From: CAVRGQ01 sp963720785
GTDB taxonomy: Bacteria > Actinomycetota > Acidimicrobiia > IMCC26256 > DASPTH01
Length of the DNA stretch: 64,000 nucleotides
Assembly (NCBI GenBank): GCA_963720785.1
Contig: CAVRGQ010000004.1
Coordinates: 558,001 to 622,000, forward strand
Direction: 5' to 3'
Both the position numbers and the translations under genes were made by a program. Below, one piece after another: positions 51,989-61,488 of this stretch; the stretch's first letter is position 1, and each line of letters begins with the position of its first letter. The notes under the pieces were generated by a model. The model did not search any database, was not told the origin of the DNA, and was given only the letters and a program-made list of their open reading frames with translations.

Positions 51989-52864
51989 TCAGTTTGCGGG
52001 CTCGAGGCCGGCTCGACTGCGCAGCGATGCCGCGAAACCCTCGCGGTCGGCCACCGTCACCGTGAGTCCGGGATGGGCCATCAGGCCGAACGGGTCGAGA
52101 CCGGAGACGGGGTCGCGGAACAGCATGCACACGCCGCCTGCCGTGGTGCTGCCGAAGGTGAGCCCGCGGTCGGCCATGGAGCCGCGCGGGCCGATGGCGC
52201 GGTACCCGCGGTAGGGGCCGGTCGTGCACACCTCGCGTACGTTGGCGACAGGCGTGGCGCACGACCAGGGGCCGAAGCGGGCCACGACGCGCTGGTCGTC
52301 GAGCGTGACGGTCGCGGTGCCGGGGGTGACACCGAGCAGCGCGAGCAGCGGCCGGTATCGAGGTTCGAATTCGAACACGAACTGCTCGACCTCGTCGCGC
52401 GTCGTATCGGGGGCTGCATCGAGGGCCTCGAGGAGCTCGTCGCCACGGTCCGGCGTCCACGCGCCCGTCGTGCGCCAGGCGATGCGCGCCGCCTCGTCGA
52501 CGAGCAACACGGTGATCTCCGACGTATCGCGGATCGCGAGCCCATCGGTGACGCGGCGGACGTCGCCGTACACGGTGACGGTGCGGCGGCGCGCCTCGTT
52601 CGTGCCGACTGCCTTGGCCATTCCGCCGTCGATCATCGCGCGGCCCGGCGACCACCGGGTCGCGATGACGGGGACCTCGTAGGCGCGCCACCCCGGGTGT
52701 CCGGCGACGAGGTCGTCGTGCCACGTGATCCACGAGTCGACCGCCTGTTGCTGGTCGCGGCGGAAGGCCACCAGCACCAGGTTCTGCTCGCCGGTGAAGC
52801 CGGCGGGGAGGTCGACGGTTTCGCCGTCGAGGTTGCGGGCGGCCAGGGAAGGGAAGCGGTGCAC
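51989..52864 (-). CDS. Thioredoxin-fold-like protein with conserved actinobacterial C-terminal domain
   Basis: 291 residues. Residues 1-160 resemble a peroxiredoxin/ATP10-like fold (LAARNLDGETVDLPAGFTGEQNLVLVAF) without the CxxC pair. The C-terminal part, GPWSCATPVANVREVCTTGPYRGYRAIGPRGSMADRGLTFGS and DPFGLMAHPGLTVTVAD, looks like a conserved domain of unknown role. TACGCT (52876-52871) is 6 bases before GTG 52864; the GGAGG that overlaps this spacer is too close to be a ribosome binding site. No function is assigned. Confidence 0.65.
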   Translation of the reverse strand: MHRFPSLAARNLDGETVDLPAGFTGEQNLVLVAFRRDQQQAVDSWITWHDDLVAGHPGWRAYEVPVIATRWSPGRAMIDGGMAKAVGTNEARRRTVTVYGDVRRVTDGLAIRDTSEITVLLVDEAARIAWRTTGAWTPDRGDELLEALDAAPDTTRDEVEQFVFEFEPRYRPLLALLGVTPGTATVTLDDQRVVARFGPWSCATPVANVREVCTTGPYRGYRAIGPRGSMADRGLTFGSTTAGGVCMLFRDPVSGLDPFGLMAHPGLTVTVADREGFAASLRSRAGLEPAN

Positions 52865-52870
52865 CCTCCG

Positions 52871-52876
52871 AGCGTA
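52871..52876 (-). promoter_or_regulatory. Leaderless -10 element TACGCT
   Basis: TACGCT on the minus strand ends 6 bases before GTG 52864. Confidence 0.5.
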
Positions 52877-52913
52877 GGGTCCGCCCCTGCCGGGCGACCG
52901 CGCCGTCGCGAAG

Positions 52914-54461
52914 TCAGCGGGGTTGCGCTGCGCTCGTCAGCGCGGTGTCGACGGCCCGGCCGCCGTCGTCGTAGCCGCTCACCGCGACCCAGCACGACAA
53001 CGCGAGCCCTCCCACCGTCGACGTGGTCGTCGACGCTGCGGGGGCGCCCCCGGAAGCCGGGCACGGCGTCGTCAGCACGGTGCGCACCACGACGGTGGCG
53101 GCGCGACGCACCGGTTCGTTGACGAGTTGGTTGGGGCGCGCCGCCGGCTCGCCGTCGGGGCCGGTGCGGTCGGTGGCGGGCAGGTTGTGGAACGCGCGGA
53201 CCACTTCGCGTTGGGTGGGGTTCGGCCCCGCGAGGAAGAGACCACGGGCGAGCAGACGCATCGCGAGGCACACGGAGGCGGACGGCGACGCGTCCGGGGC
53301 GGTCGTGGTCGTGGCGATCGTGCCGCGGGTGCCGGGCACCGGCGCCACGGCCCACTCGGCGCAGCGCGTCGTGAACTCCGAGGGGCCGAGTCCCTCGGCC
53401 GCCGCGGCCGCGCGCGGCGTGGTCCACGACTCGACGCGGACCTCCGGGGCTGTCGCCGCGCTGAACGCGACACGAGGCGCGCGGGACCGCGATTCGGGGC
53501 TGGTCATCGCGTAGACGGTCGGCGGGTGTGGCATGCCGGCGAGCAGCGGTACGAGCTCGGGCGCGAGCGGGTCGGTCAAGAGGGCCGTGATGCGGGCGTC
53601 GCGTAGGCGGCGTGCGAACTCGCGACGAGTCGGCGGGTCGGCCGACTGCAGGTCGGGCTGGAGGTCCAGCGTCGGGCGCAACCCGTGCGCAGCGAGCGCC
53701 AGACCCAGCGCGCCGCGGAACGACGCAGCGGAGTCGTCGGGCGCGGTCACCACGGCGAAACGGCTCGACGCGAGGTCGGCATGGCTCACGAGATCCTCGA
53801 CCTCCGCGTCGATTGGCCCCTCGGTGGAGGCGCCGACGAACAGGCGGCCGTGTGTCGTGGCGAGCAGGTCGTTGGCCGCCGCGGCCTCCGGTGCGACCAC
53901 CACCAGGGCGGGATTCGACCGGACGCAGGCGTCGAGCCCCGGGGAACCGGTGGCGACGACGACTGCGGCGCCGGTGGCCAGGACCGCGCGGCAGTCCGTG
54001 GCGGGGTCGCCCGTCGCGACCACCGTGTGCAGTGCGAGTCGGCGGCCCTGGATGCCGCCGCACGCGTTCACCAGCCGGGCGAAATGCGAGCCCGTGGCCG
54101 AGGCCGACGGGGGCTCCGTGGGCGCGAGCAGCAGCGCGCCGTCGACGGTGGTCGTCGAGACGCCGGGCATGGTCGCGCCCAGCGTGACGTCGGCCGGGGG
54201 GCCGGTGCTGGTGCAGAAGTCGTCGGGGCCGCTGAACGGTGACTCCTCCGGCGGTGGCGGGGTGGTGTCGGGTCGGGTCGAGGTTGCGGCGCCTGCGTGC
54301 AGCACGGGGAAGGCGAGCGGGGCGCCCGCGCCGGTCAACAGGACGAGGAGCGCGGCGACCACACGCCCGCGCGGGCACCACCTGATCGGGAGCCGTGCTC
54401 CGGGGGGCCCCTCCGCCGTCCTCGGAGCCGACCCGTCCGTGCACCGACGACCACGCCCCAT
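52914..54461 (-). CDS. Secreted periplasmic-binding-protein-like protein (type 1 fold)
   Basis: About 515 residues from ATG 54461. A basic N-terminus and hydrophobic segment (about 33-58) are followed by a Thr/Pro linker. The two-lobed region (about 90-400) reads like the amino-acid/branched-chain (type 1) binding fold: PADVTLGATMPGVSTTTVDGALL, NACGGIQGRRLALHTVVATGDPATDCRAVLATGAAVVVA and SSRFAVVTAPDDSAAS. No permease or ATPase gene is adjacent, so a sensory or structural role is as likely as transport. The start is uncertain: no ribosome binding site is seen and the frame is open to 54713. It is divergent from the glycosyltransferase gene. Confidence 0.6.
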   Translation of the reverse strand: MGRGRRCTDGSAPRTAEGPPGARLPIRWCPRGRVVAALLVLLTGAGAPLAFPVLHAGAATSTRPDTTPPPPEESPFSGPDDFCTSTGPPADVTLGATMPGVSTTTVDGALLLAPTEPPSASATGSHFARLVNACGGIQGRRLALHTVVATGDPATDCRAVLATGAAVVVATGSPGLDACVRSNPALVVVAPEAAAANDLLATTHGRLFVGASTEGPIDAEVEDLVSHADLASSRFAVVTAPDDSAASFRGALGLALAAHGLRPTLDLQPDLQSADPPTRREFARRLRDARITALLTDPLAPELVPLLAGMPHPPTVYAMTSPESRSRAPRVAFSAATAPEVRVESWTTPRAAAAAEGLGPSEFTTRCAEWAVAPVPGTRGTIATTTTAPDASPSASVCLAMRLLARGLFLAGPNPTQREVVRAFHNLPATDRTGPDGEPAARPNQLVNEPVRRAATVVVRTVLTTPCPASGGAPAASTTTSTVGGLALSCWVAVSGYDDGGRAVDTALTSAAQPR

Positions 54462-54533
54462 CAGCGAGGAGCATACGGACCCGCCCCCTGCCGGCGCGGC
54501 GCGGGCGCGGCCGTCGAACCCCCGAGGGATCGG

Positions 54534-54539
54534 TACGCT
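54534..54539 (+). promoter_or_regulatory. Leaderless -10 element TACGCT
   Basis: TACGCT ends 7 bases before ATG 54547. Confidence 0.55.
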
Positions 54540-54546
54540 CCCGGTG

Positions 54547-56079
54547 ATGTCTGCGCCGTCCGCCACGACGGGTGACCCGTTGCCGGACCCGGCGGTGACG
54601 ACTTCGCCGCCCCCGACCACCCGTCGCGCCCTCATGCTCGTCGTATTCGTGGTCGCGGTCGTCGCCCTCGTCGCCGTGCTGCGGATCCCGACATTCTCCG
54701 AGAAGGTGTTCAACTCCGACGAGGCCTACCTCGCCACCCAGGCCGAGGTCCTGACCGCCGGCGGCCGGCTGTACGTCGACACCACGGACCGGAAACCGCC
54801 GGTCGTCCCGGCGCTGTACGCCGCGGTCTTCTCGGTCACGGGCACGCACGACCTCGCGCCGGTGCGCGTGCTGGCGGTGCTGGCGCAGTCGGCCACGGCG
54901 TTGCTGCTCGCGGCCGAGGCCCGTCGGCGGTTCGGCGACCGGCGGGCGGCCTGGCTCGCCGCGCTGTTCTACGTGCTCGCCGCCTCGTCCTTCTTCCCCC
55001 AGGATGCGTTGGCGGCGAACTTCGAGGTCTTCATGCTGCCGCTGATGACGGCGGCGTTCGTTCTCGCCGCGCGCCGTCGTACCGCGGCCAGCGGCTTCGC
55101 GCTCGCCGCCGCGACCCTGACCAAGCAGACCGCCGCCGTCGTCGTCGTGCCGCTCGCGCTGCTCGCCTGGCGCCGGCGGGGGTGGCGCGGTCTCGTGACC
55201 CTCGGGCTCTCGTTCGTGGTGCCGATCCTGGTCGTCGCCGCATTCTTCGGCTTCCACGATTTCGTGTTCTGGGTGTTCACGGGGAACGGCGGCTACCTGG
55301 ACGCGAGCGGGATCTGGGGTTACGTCCTGTCGCTCGGCGCGCGTCAGACGGGCTGGTTCCTCTTCGGCCAGCTCGCGCTCGTGGTGCTCGCCGTGCTCGC
55401 GTGGCGGCGATGGCGCGACGATCTCGACCTGTGGTTGTGGCTCGCTTCGGGTGTGGTCGCGGTCGTGGCCGGGTTGCGCTTCTTCCCGCACTACTACCTG
55501 CAGCTCCTGCCGCCGCTGGTGTTGTTGGCGGTTGCCGGGCTGCACACGCGCCCCGCGGCGATTCGCGGCCGGGTGGCGGTCGTCGCCGTCGTGGTCGCGT
55601 GCTGCACTTGTGCCTACTTCCTCCGACCGGCGTTCACGTTCGAGGACACGCGGGACACCCAGCTCGCGCTCTCGGCCGGCGAATACCTCGCGGCGCACAC
55701 GACTCCCGCGCAACGCGTGCTGGTGTGGGGCCAGGCGCCGGAGGCCTACTGGATCGCCGATCGCACACCGTCGACGCGCTTCGCGACGACCGGCTTCGTC
55801 ACGGGCACCAGCGGCGGTCGACCGCCGTGGCGGGTCGGGACGAAGTACGCCGCGCCCGGCGCGTGGGACGACTTCATGCGTGATCTCCGCGCGCACCCGC
55901 CGGCGCTCATCGCCGACATGACCACGGCGAACCAGCGCAAGGGGTCCGACTACCCGCCGTCGCGGTACCCGCGCTTCGCCCGCTACCTCCGGGCAGGCGG
56001 CTGGCATCCGGTGGCGAAGGCCGACGGCGTCACGATTCTGGCGCCCGCGACCCGCAGCGCCGGCGGAGCGAACCGATGA
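54547..56079 (+). CDS. GT-C-type polyprenyl-phosphate sugar transferase
   Basis: 510 residues. After a short cytosolic tail, the first helix is followed by the GT-C catalytic loop with acidic FNSDEAYLATQAEVLTAGGRLYVDTTDRKPP, typical of ArnT/PMT-like enzymes that use lipid-linked sugars outside the membrane. About ten further helices follow (to about 350), then a soluble C-terminal domain (AGEYLAAHTTPAQRVLVWGQAPEAYWIADR). It probably modifies cell-envelope glycans or proteins. ATG 54547 has a TACGCT -10 seven bases before it. Its stop overlaps the ATG of the pentapeptide gene (ATGA). Confidence 0.8.
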   Translation: MSAPSATTGDPLPDPAVTTSPPPTTRRALMLVVFVVAVVALVAVLRIPTFSEKVFNSDEAYLATQAEVLTAGGRLYVDTTDRKPPVVPALYAAVFSVTGTHDLAPVRVLAVLAQSATALLLAAEARRRFGDRRAAWLAALFYVLAASSFFPQDALAANFEVFMLPLMTAAFVLAARRRTAASGFALAAATLTKQTAAVVVVPLALLAWRRRGWRGLVTLGLSFVVPILVVAAFFGFHDFVFWVFTGNGGYLDASGIWGYVLSLGARQTGWFLFGQLALVVLAVLAWRRWRDDLDLWLWLASGVVAVVAGLRFFPHYYLQLLPPLVLLAVAGLHTRPAAIRGRVAVVAVVVACCTCAYFLRPAFTFEDTRDTQLALSAGEYLAAHTTPAQRVLVWGQAPEAYWIADRTPSTRFATTGFVTGTSGGRPPWRVGTKYAAPGAWDDFMRDLRAHPPALIADMTTANQRKGSDYPPSRYPRFARYLRAGGWHPVAKADGVTILAPATRSAGGANR

Positions 56080-56555
56080 TGGCGCGCACGGTCAGATCGA
56101 CGATGCAGCGTGCGGTGGTGGTCGCGGTCCTGTTCGCCGGAGGCGCGGGGGTGACGACCGCGTGCGATTCGCGCGAGAGCGCGCGGATCGGTGCCTGCCA
56201 GATCCGGCCGGGGACGATCTGCACCGGCAACTACATGAAGGGCGCGCGCATGGCGGGCGCCGGGTTGTTCACCGCACAGCTCGACCATGCCGACCTGTCT
56301 GACGTCGACCTCCGCGGTGCCGACCTCAGCGGTGCGAACCTCCGGGCCGCTCGCCTCCATGGCGCGCGCCTGGTGGGTGCCGACCTGAGCTACACCGACC
56401 TCTCGCACGCCGATCTGACCGGCGCCGATCTGCGACGGGCGGATCTGACGGCTGCCGATCTCACCGGCGCGAAGGTCAGCGCCGCCCAGCTCGCGACTGC
56501 GACCGTATGTCGCACGGTGCTGCCCGACGGCAGCACGGCGGAACCCGACTGCTGA
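56076..56555 (+). CDS. Secreted pentapeptide-repeat lipoprotein
   Basis: 159 residues. A hydrophobic signal (about 12-28) ends at VTTAC, a weak lipobox, so it is probably a lipoprotein. From about residue 55 there are roughly 15 tandem A(D/N)LxX pentapeptides (ADLSDVDLRGADLSGANLRAA-like), forming a right-handed quadrilateral helix. A short Cys-containing C-terminal cap follows. Translationally coupled to the upstream glycosyltransferase gene by a four-base overlap. Function unknown. Confidence 0.8.
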   Translation: MMARTVRSTMQRAVVVAVLFAGGAGVTTACDSRESARIGACQIRPGTICTGNYMKGARMAGAGLFTAQLDHADLSDVDLRGADLSGANLRAARLHGARLVGADLSYTDLSHADLTGADLRRADLTAADLTGAKVSAAQLATATVCRTVLPDGSTAEPDC

Positions 56556-56588
56556 CCGTCGACGGCGAACCGATCGCGCGGCCCGCGA

Positions 56589-57584
56589 TCAGGACGCGGG
56601 CGCCGGCATGGTGCCGCGTCGCTGCTCGTGGCGACGCAGCAACCACGCGTAGACGCGGGAGCCGCCGAAGTACACGGCCGAGGCATAGATCCAGCCGATG
56701 ATCACGTCGATGACGTAGTGCTCACCTGTGTAGACGAGCGTGAAGCCCATCGCGAGCGGGTACAGCAGGAGCAGCGGGCGCCAGCGCCGGCCGACGATCG
56801 GCCAGAAGAACAGGGCGATCAACATCGGGTACGCCCCGTGCAGCGACGGCATCGCCGCGACCGGGTTGGCGAAGTGACCGGTCGCAGAGAAGACCTGCGA
56901 ACCGTTGGCGAGGCCGATGTGAGCCCACATCTCGTCGATGATCTTCGCGGTCGGCTGGATCTGCTGGTTCTGCGCGGCGAGCCACGGCGGCACCGCGGGA
57001 TAGAGCACGTAGGTGGTGAAGCCGGCGAACGTGAGCGTGAGGAAGAGGAACGCGTACCGGCGGAAACGCTCGTGGCTGAAGTGCCAGAGCACGCCGGCGA
57101 TGACGAACGGCACGATGAAGTGGGTCATGTACACGCCGAACGCGGCGTAGTCCCACACGTGCGCGACCCCGGGCGTGTAGAGGGCGTGCTGCAACTGCAC
57201 CGTCGGCACCTCACCGCCGAACAGCGTGCGGTCGATGTGGATCTGCGGGAGCGCGTGGGGCATGAGCCAGTCGTCCGCTGTACCGCGGAGCGCGTCGTAG
57301 ACGGTGAGGATCAGGTAGAAGGGCACCCAGTCGACCAGGACGCGCTTCCACGTTGCCGAGCGGGTGCCCTGACTGATCGCGACGAGACCGAACGCGGTGA
57401 ACACGAAGATCTGGGTGCGAGAGGTCGGCAGACCGATGACGATGGTGAACGCGACGAGCGCGACGCACCACAGGACGACCCAGCGGTAGCGGCTGAGCAG
57501 GGAAGCGGACGAGGCGTCGACCGAACCCAGGTCGTCCATGGGCCCGAAGGCGGGTGTCGTCTCGGAGCCGAGCAGGACGCTCAT
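56589..57584 (-). CDS. PAP2-family membrane phosphatase / inositol phosphotransferase-like
   Basis: 331 residues with about six to seven helices. Phosphatase motifs C2 and C3 are visible as MPSLHGAYPML (about 246) and GEHYVIDVIIGW (about 287), with the catalytic histidines; the first KxxxxxxRP motif is not obvious, as in the AUR1/inositol-phosphorylceramide-synthase branch. It acts on lipid phosphates at the outer membrane face. ATG 57584 overlaps the stop of the upstream mannosyltransferase-like gene (ATGA), so they form an operon. Confidence 0.8.
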   Translation of the reverse strand: MSVLLGSETTPAFGPMDDLGSVDASSASLLSRYRWVVLWCVALVAFTIVIGLPTSRTQIFVFTAFGLVAISQGTRSATWKRVLVDWVPFYLILTVYDALRGTADDWLMPHALPQIHIDRTLFGGEVPTVQLQHALYTPGVAHVWDYAAFGVYMTHFIVPFVIAGVLWHFSHERFRRYAFLFLTLTFAGFTTYVLYPAVPPWLAAQNQQIQPTAKIIDEMWAHIGLANGSQVFSATGHFANPVAAMPSLHGAYPMLIALFFWPIVGRRWRPLLLLYPLAMGFTLVYTGEHYVIDVIIGWIYASAVYFGGSRVYAWLLRRHEQRRGTMPAPAS

Positions 57585-58975
57585 GAACCTCCCACTCTAG
57601 AGCCGTGTCCGAGCGCGAGCCCGGTGCCGGACGAGCGGTGTGGCACACCGCGCGGGCGGAATGCGGCCAGGAGGAAGGCCACCAGCAGCAACGGGGGCAC
57701 CAGATAGGTGAGGGGCCAACGGAAGACGACGTCGCCGAAGGTGCCGTTCGGGTGGGCGGCCAGCTTCAGCGTGGCCAGCGCGATGGTGGCCTCGGCCCAC
57801 AGGACCCACACGATCGGGTCCGGATGCCCGTCGGCCAGGCAGGGCAGGGACCACGCGGCGTACCAGGGGTAGCTGTACGCGGCGGCGACCGGGTACGCCG
57901 CCGTGCTGACGCCGGTCGGCAGGCGGGCGTCGGGTGCGCGGCGGGCGACGCCGCGGGCGGCCACCACCGCGAGCACCACGACCGTGAGCGCGCCCAGGAG
58001 CCAGATCCCGTCGAGGAACGAGCTGGGGGCCAGTGGGTGAGCCCACGCGCGTCCGGCGTCGCTGCCGAGGACCAGATCGGCGATGCCGTTCCAGGGCGAG
58101 CCTACCGTGACTGCGTGGTCGGCCCCCTGTAACACGTGGGCCGCGTCGCGTAGGAACGCGAGGTAGCCGACGACGACGGTGGCGGCGCACGCCGCGCCGA
58201 AGATCACCGCATCGCGCAGACGGGACCGGCGCCAGAGCCAGAGCACCACCCCGACGAGGGCGAGGGCCGCGGTGATCTTGACCAGCACCGCAGCACCGAC
58301 GAGCACACCGGCCCACACGGCGCGGCGACGCCCGAGCGCCAACGCTGCGGCGAGGATCGCGAGCCCGATCACCACGTCGCTGTGACCACCGTTGATCGCG
58401 ACGGCGCCGAACGCCGGTTGCAATCCGAGGAACAACAGCGCCGCGGTGCTGCGGGTGCGCCGCCACACGAGCACCAGCGCGGCAGTGGCGGCGGCGACGG
58501 CCGTGAACTGGAAGAACAGGCGGGCGGCCAGCGCGGAGGTCCCCGCGATCGCGGCGCCGATCGAGCTCCACCCCACCCAGAGTGGCCCGAAGACCGATGC
58601 CCGACCGCGCCACAGCGGGCTGACGCGCGTGAGGAACGGATCACCCGGGAAGTCGCGCGGCACGTGTGTGTAGGGGCTCACGCCATGCGCGATGACCATG
58701 CGCCCGTAGACCGTGTACGACCACAGGTCGTTCGAGGTCGAGGGCGGCGTGAGCACCGCGACCGCGCACACGACGGCGATCGCGCCGACGACGAGGTGGA
58801 GCCCGAGCACCTGCCGCCGCGCCTCCAGCCACGCGAGCGCACCCGAGCAGCCGGCGGCGACCAGTGTGAGCGCGACCGACATCGACGAGTGGCGGGCGCT
58901 GACCGACACGAGCGCGATGGTCGCGACGACGCTGGCCAGGAGGAGCCCCAGCCTCGTGGCGCGCGTGCTCGCCAT
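57581..58975 (-). CDS. GT-C mannosyltransferase-like protein (MptA/MptB type)
   Basis: About 464 residues with 11-13 helices. The N-terminal extracytoplasmic segment SNDLWSYTVYGRMVIAHGVSPYTHVPRDFPGDPFL and SVFGPLWVGWSS match actinobacterial polyprenol-phosphomannose-dependent alpha-mannosyltransferases; the SxDxxSY acid is the likely catalytic base. The start is set at ATG 58975; GTG 59003 is possible, and longer frames are antisense to the next gene. It forms an operon with the PAP2 gene (ATGA overlap), pointing to lipomannan or polyprenyl-linked glycan assembly. Confidence 0.78.
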   Translation of the reverse strand: MASTRATRLGLLLASVVATIALVSVSARHSSMSVALTLVAAGCSGALAWLEARRQVLGLHLVVGAIAVVCAVAVLTPPSTSNDLWSYTVYGRMVIAHGVSPYTHVPRDFPGDPFLTRVSPLWRGRASVFGPLWVGWSSIGAAIAGTSALAARLFFQFTAVAAATAALVLVWRRTRSTAALLFLGLQPAFGAVAINGGHSDVVIGLAILAAALALGRRRAVWAGVLVGAAVLVKITAALALVGVVLWLWRRSRLRDAVIFGAACAATVVVGYLAFLRDAAHVLQGADHAVTVGSPWNGIADLVLGSDAGRAWAHPLAPSSFLDGIWLLGALTVVVLAVVAARGVARRAPDARLPTGVSTAAYPVAAAYSYPWYAAWSLPCLADGHPDPIVWVLWAEATIALATLKLAAHPNGTFGDVVFRWPLTYLVPPLLLVAFLLAAFRPRGVPHRSSGTGLALGHGSRVGGS

Positions 58976-59099
58976 CGCGCGCGCGGCCGGGCCGACGTCG
59001 GTCACGGGACCGGGAGTCGTCGCATGATGCCGAATATGAGCGACCGGGTCGTGAGGAGGTGATGAGAGCCGGGGGCGGTCGTCGGGTGCGCGATCCCGG

Positions 59100-59105
59100 T
59101 AGCCT
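59100..59105 (+). promoter_or_regulatory. Leaderless -10 element TAGCCT
   Basis: TAGCCT ends 6 bases before GTG 59112. Confidence 0.5.
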
Positions 59106-59111
59106 CCGCCC

Positions 59112-61421
59112 GTGCGGATTCGGTGGCGCGTGACCCGGTCGGCGGTGCTCGCGCTGGCCGCCGTCGTGGTCCTTGGCGCGGTGGTCGGCACCGTCGTGGT
59201 CGGATCCGTCGGGGCGGGGGCCGCGCCGCCGGGGGTACACCATCGGCGCGTGCTGGTGCTGAGCATGCCCGCCCTCACCTGGCAGGACCTCCAGGGGCGG
59301 CGCCTACCGAACCTCGAGCGCCTGCTCGCAAGCTCGGCAATGGGCGACCTCGCCATGCGGACCGCCGACGGCCCCGCATCCCTGGGCGGCGGGTATGCCA
59401 CGATCGGCGCCGGCGCGCGCGCCGCGTCCGCGTCGACCACCGCCGATTCGGCGTACGGCGTCGAGGAGACCTACGGCGCGGGAACCGCCGGCGAGGAGTT
59501 CACCCGCCGGACGGGCCTCCACGTCGCGAGCGGCGTCGTGTACCTCGGCCAGAAGAGCCTCGAGGACGCCAACGGGTCGAAGTTGTACGGCGCCGTCGTC
59601 GGCGCTTTCGGTGACGCGCTCGCGGGTGCGGGGATCCGACGAAGCGTGATCGGGAACGCGGATGCCCCCGTCCCCGACCCGGCGATCCCGGGACAGGTCG
59701 ACCGCGCCCTGGCGACCGCCCTCGCCACCTCGACCGGCACGGTGCCCGGTGGTGTGGTCGGCGCGGACCTCCGGCGCGACGACGTACGCGCCGCGTACGG
59801 GACGCGCCTGGACCCCGACCGGGTCGTGGCGACGTTCGCGCAGCAGTGGCGCGACGACTCGGTCGTCCTGGTGGAGGCGTCCGACCTGGCGCGCGCCGAC
59901 CTCTTCGCGCAGTACGCCACGCCCGAGCAACGCACCCGGCTCCGCGATCGCGCCCTGCGCTGGACCGATGCGCTCGTCGGTCGACTGCTCGCGCGCGTCG
60001 ACCTCGGGCACGACGCCGTGCTGCTGGTGAGCCCGTCGCACCCGTCGGGCCCGTCGTCGCTCGGTGTCGTCGCGCTGCACACGCCGTCGACCCCGCCCGC
60101 GTACCTGCGCTCGCCCACGATGCGGCGACCCGGCTTCGTCGCACTGGTCGACGTCGCGCCCACGGTGCTGGAGGAACTGGGCATCGAGCGGCCGACCGCG
60201 ATGGAGGGGCGGCCGATGGTCGTCACCGGTGACGCCGCCTCGTACCGGTCGCGCCTCGATTCACTCGCTCGTGCCGACGTCGACGGTCGCTTCCGCGACA
60301 GCCTGGTCGACTCGATCCAGACCACGCTCATGGTGATCGGCTGTGTGCTGGCGTTCGGCGTGCTGCTGCTCGTGATCACCGGTCGGCTCCGCCGCACCGT
60401 CGGAATCGTCGGGGTGCTGGCATTGTCGTTGCCGACGGTCACCTACCTCGCGGCTCCCGTGCACTTCGCGGTGCACGGCGGCGCGGGCGCGTTCCGCGTG
60501 TTCCTCGTGGTGGGCACACTCGTCCTCGGCGGGGTGTTCCTCGCGATCGGTCGCTGGACCAGGGTGTCGGCGGTGGAGGCGGCGCTCGGCACGATCGTCA
60601 TCCTGCACCTCGTCGACGCGGTGTCGGGAACCCACTTCGAGTTCAACACGCCGCTCGGCTACTCCGCCACGGTCGGCATCCGCGTCGCGGGACTCGGTAA
60701 CCCGACGTTCGCGCAGCTCTCCGCTTCCGCGGTGGCGCTGGCCGGCATCCTCGCGGCGCGCGGTACCGCGCGTGGTCGGCGTTGGGGGATCGCACTCCTC
60801 GCCGTCACGTTCGTGGTGCTCGCGGCCCCGTTCTTCGGGCAGAGCTTCGGCGCCGCGCTCGCGACCGCGCCGGCGTTCGCGCTCTTCGCCTGGCTCGTGT
60901 CCGGACGGTCGGTGCGCGTCCGTCACGTCGTCGCGCTCGCGTGCCTGGTGCTCCTGAGCGGTCTGGTGGTCGGGTTCGTCGACCTCCTCCGGCCGAGCAG
61001 CAACCAGACCCACATCGGCCTCTTCTTCCAGCAGATCGGCGGCCGGGGCTCGGGCAACTTCTTCACCGTGATCCACCGCAAGCTCGACGAGAACTTCGCC
61101 AGCTACTCGATCCGACCGTGGATCGTACTGACGCTCGTCGGCCTGGGGACCATCGCCTGGTTGCTCCTCCGGGGAGGGCTGCGCGCGCGGCTCTCCTGGC
61201 CGCCGGATGCGTGGCGCGCGACGGTGTGGTCGCTCGGGGTGCTGCTGGTCCTCGGGTACGGCTTCAAGGACTCCGGCATCGCGGTGCCCGCGGTGATGCT
61301 CCTCGTCCTGCTCGGTGTGCTCGCGGGTGTGCTCGCGGGAGTGGGACCGCCGACGCGGGAGTTCGGCTCGGCTCCGACACCGCCGGCCGCGATCGAGGAG
61401 CCGGTGGCGACCGACCATTGA
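59112..61421 (+). CDS. Membrane protein with alkaline-phosphatase-fold extracytoplasmic domain
   Basis: 769 residues. A first helix (about 10-35) anchors a large outer domain (about 40-400) that resembles the alkaline-phosphatase/sulfatase fold: VLVLSMPALTWQDLQGRRLPNLERLLASSAMGDLAMR, GGGYATIGAGARA and GFVALVDVAPTVLEELGIERP. About ten helices follow (to about 745). Metal ligands are not obvious, so it may bind rather than hydrolyse. GTG 59112 has a TAGCCT -10. It lies among envelope glycosyltransferases and is divergent from one of them. Precise function unknown. Confidence 0.6.
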   Translation: MRIRWRVTRSAVLALAAVVVLGAVVGTVVVGSVGAGAAPPGVHHRRVLVLSMPALTWQDLQGRRLPNLERLLASSAMGDLAMRTADGPASLGGGYATIGAGARAASASTTADSAYGVEETYGAGTAGEEFTRRTGLHVASGVVYLGQKSLEDANGSKLYGAVVGAFGDALAGAGIRRSVIGNADAPVPDPAIPGQVDRALATALATSTGTVPGGVVGADLRRDDVRAAYGTRLDPDRVVATFAQQWRDDSVVLVEASDLARADLFAQYATPEQRTRLRDRALRWTDALVGRLLARVDLGHDAVLLVSPSHPSGPSSLGVVALHTPSTPPAYLRSPTMRRPGFVALVDVAPTVLEELGIERPTAMEGRPMVVTGDAASYRSRLDSLARADVDGRFRDSLVDSIQTTLMVIGCVLAFGVLLLVITGRLRRTVGIVGVLALSLPTVTYLAAPVHFAVHGGAGAFRVFLVVGTLVLGGVFLAIGRWTRVSAVEAALGTIVILHLVDAVSGTHFEFNTPLGYSATVGIRVAGLGNPTFAQLSASAVALAGILAARGTARGRRWGIALLAVTFVVLAAPFFGQSFGAALATAPAFALFAWLVSGRSVRVRHVVALACLVLLSGLVVGFVDLLRPSSNQTHIGLFFQQIGGRGSGNFFTVIHRKLDENFASYSIRPWIVLTLVGLGTIAWLLLRGGLRARLSWPPDAWRATVWSLGVLLVLGYGFKDSGIAVPAVMLLVLLGVLAGVLAGVGPPTREFGSAPTPPAAIEEPVATDH

Positions 61422-61488
61422 TGTCGCGACCGGTACGCGTGCTCGACGGCGGTTGCCGCTCGGCCGTCGTGGGTATCCCGCCTCCCTC

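Noticed and set aside
53533..54546. 338-codon N-terminal extension of the glycosyltransferase
   Set aside because: It is antisense to the binding-protein-like gene and lacks structure; the TACGCT -10 places the start at 54547.
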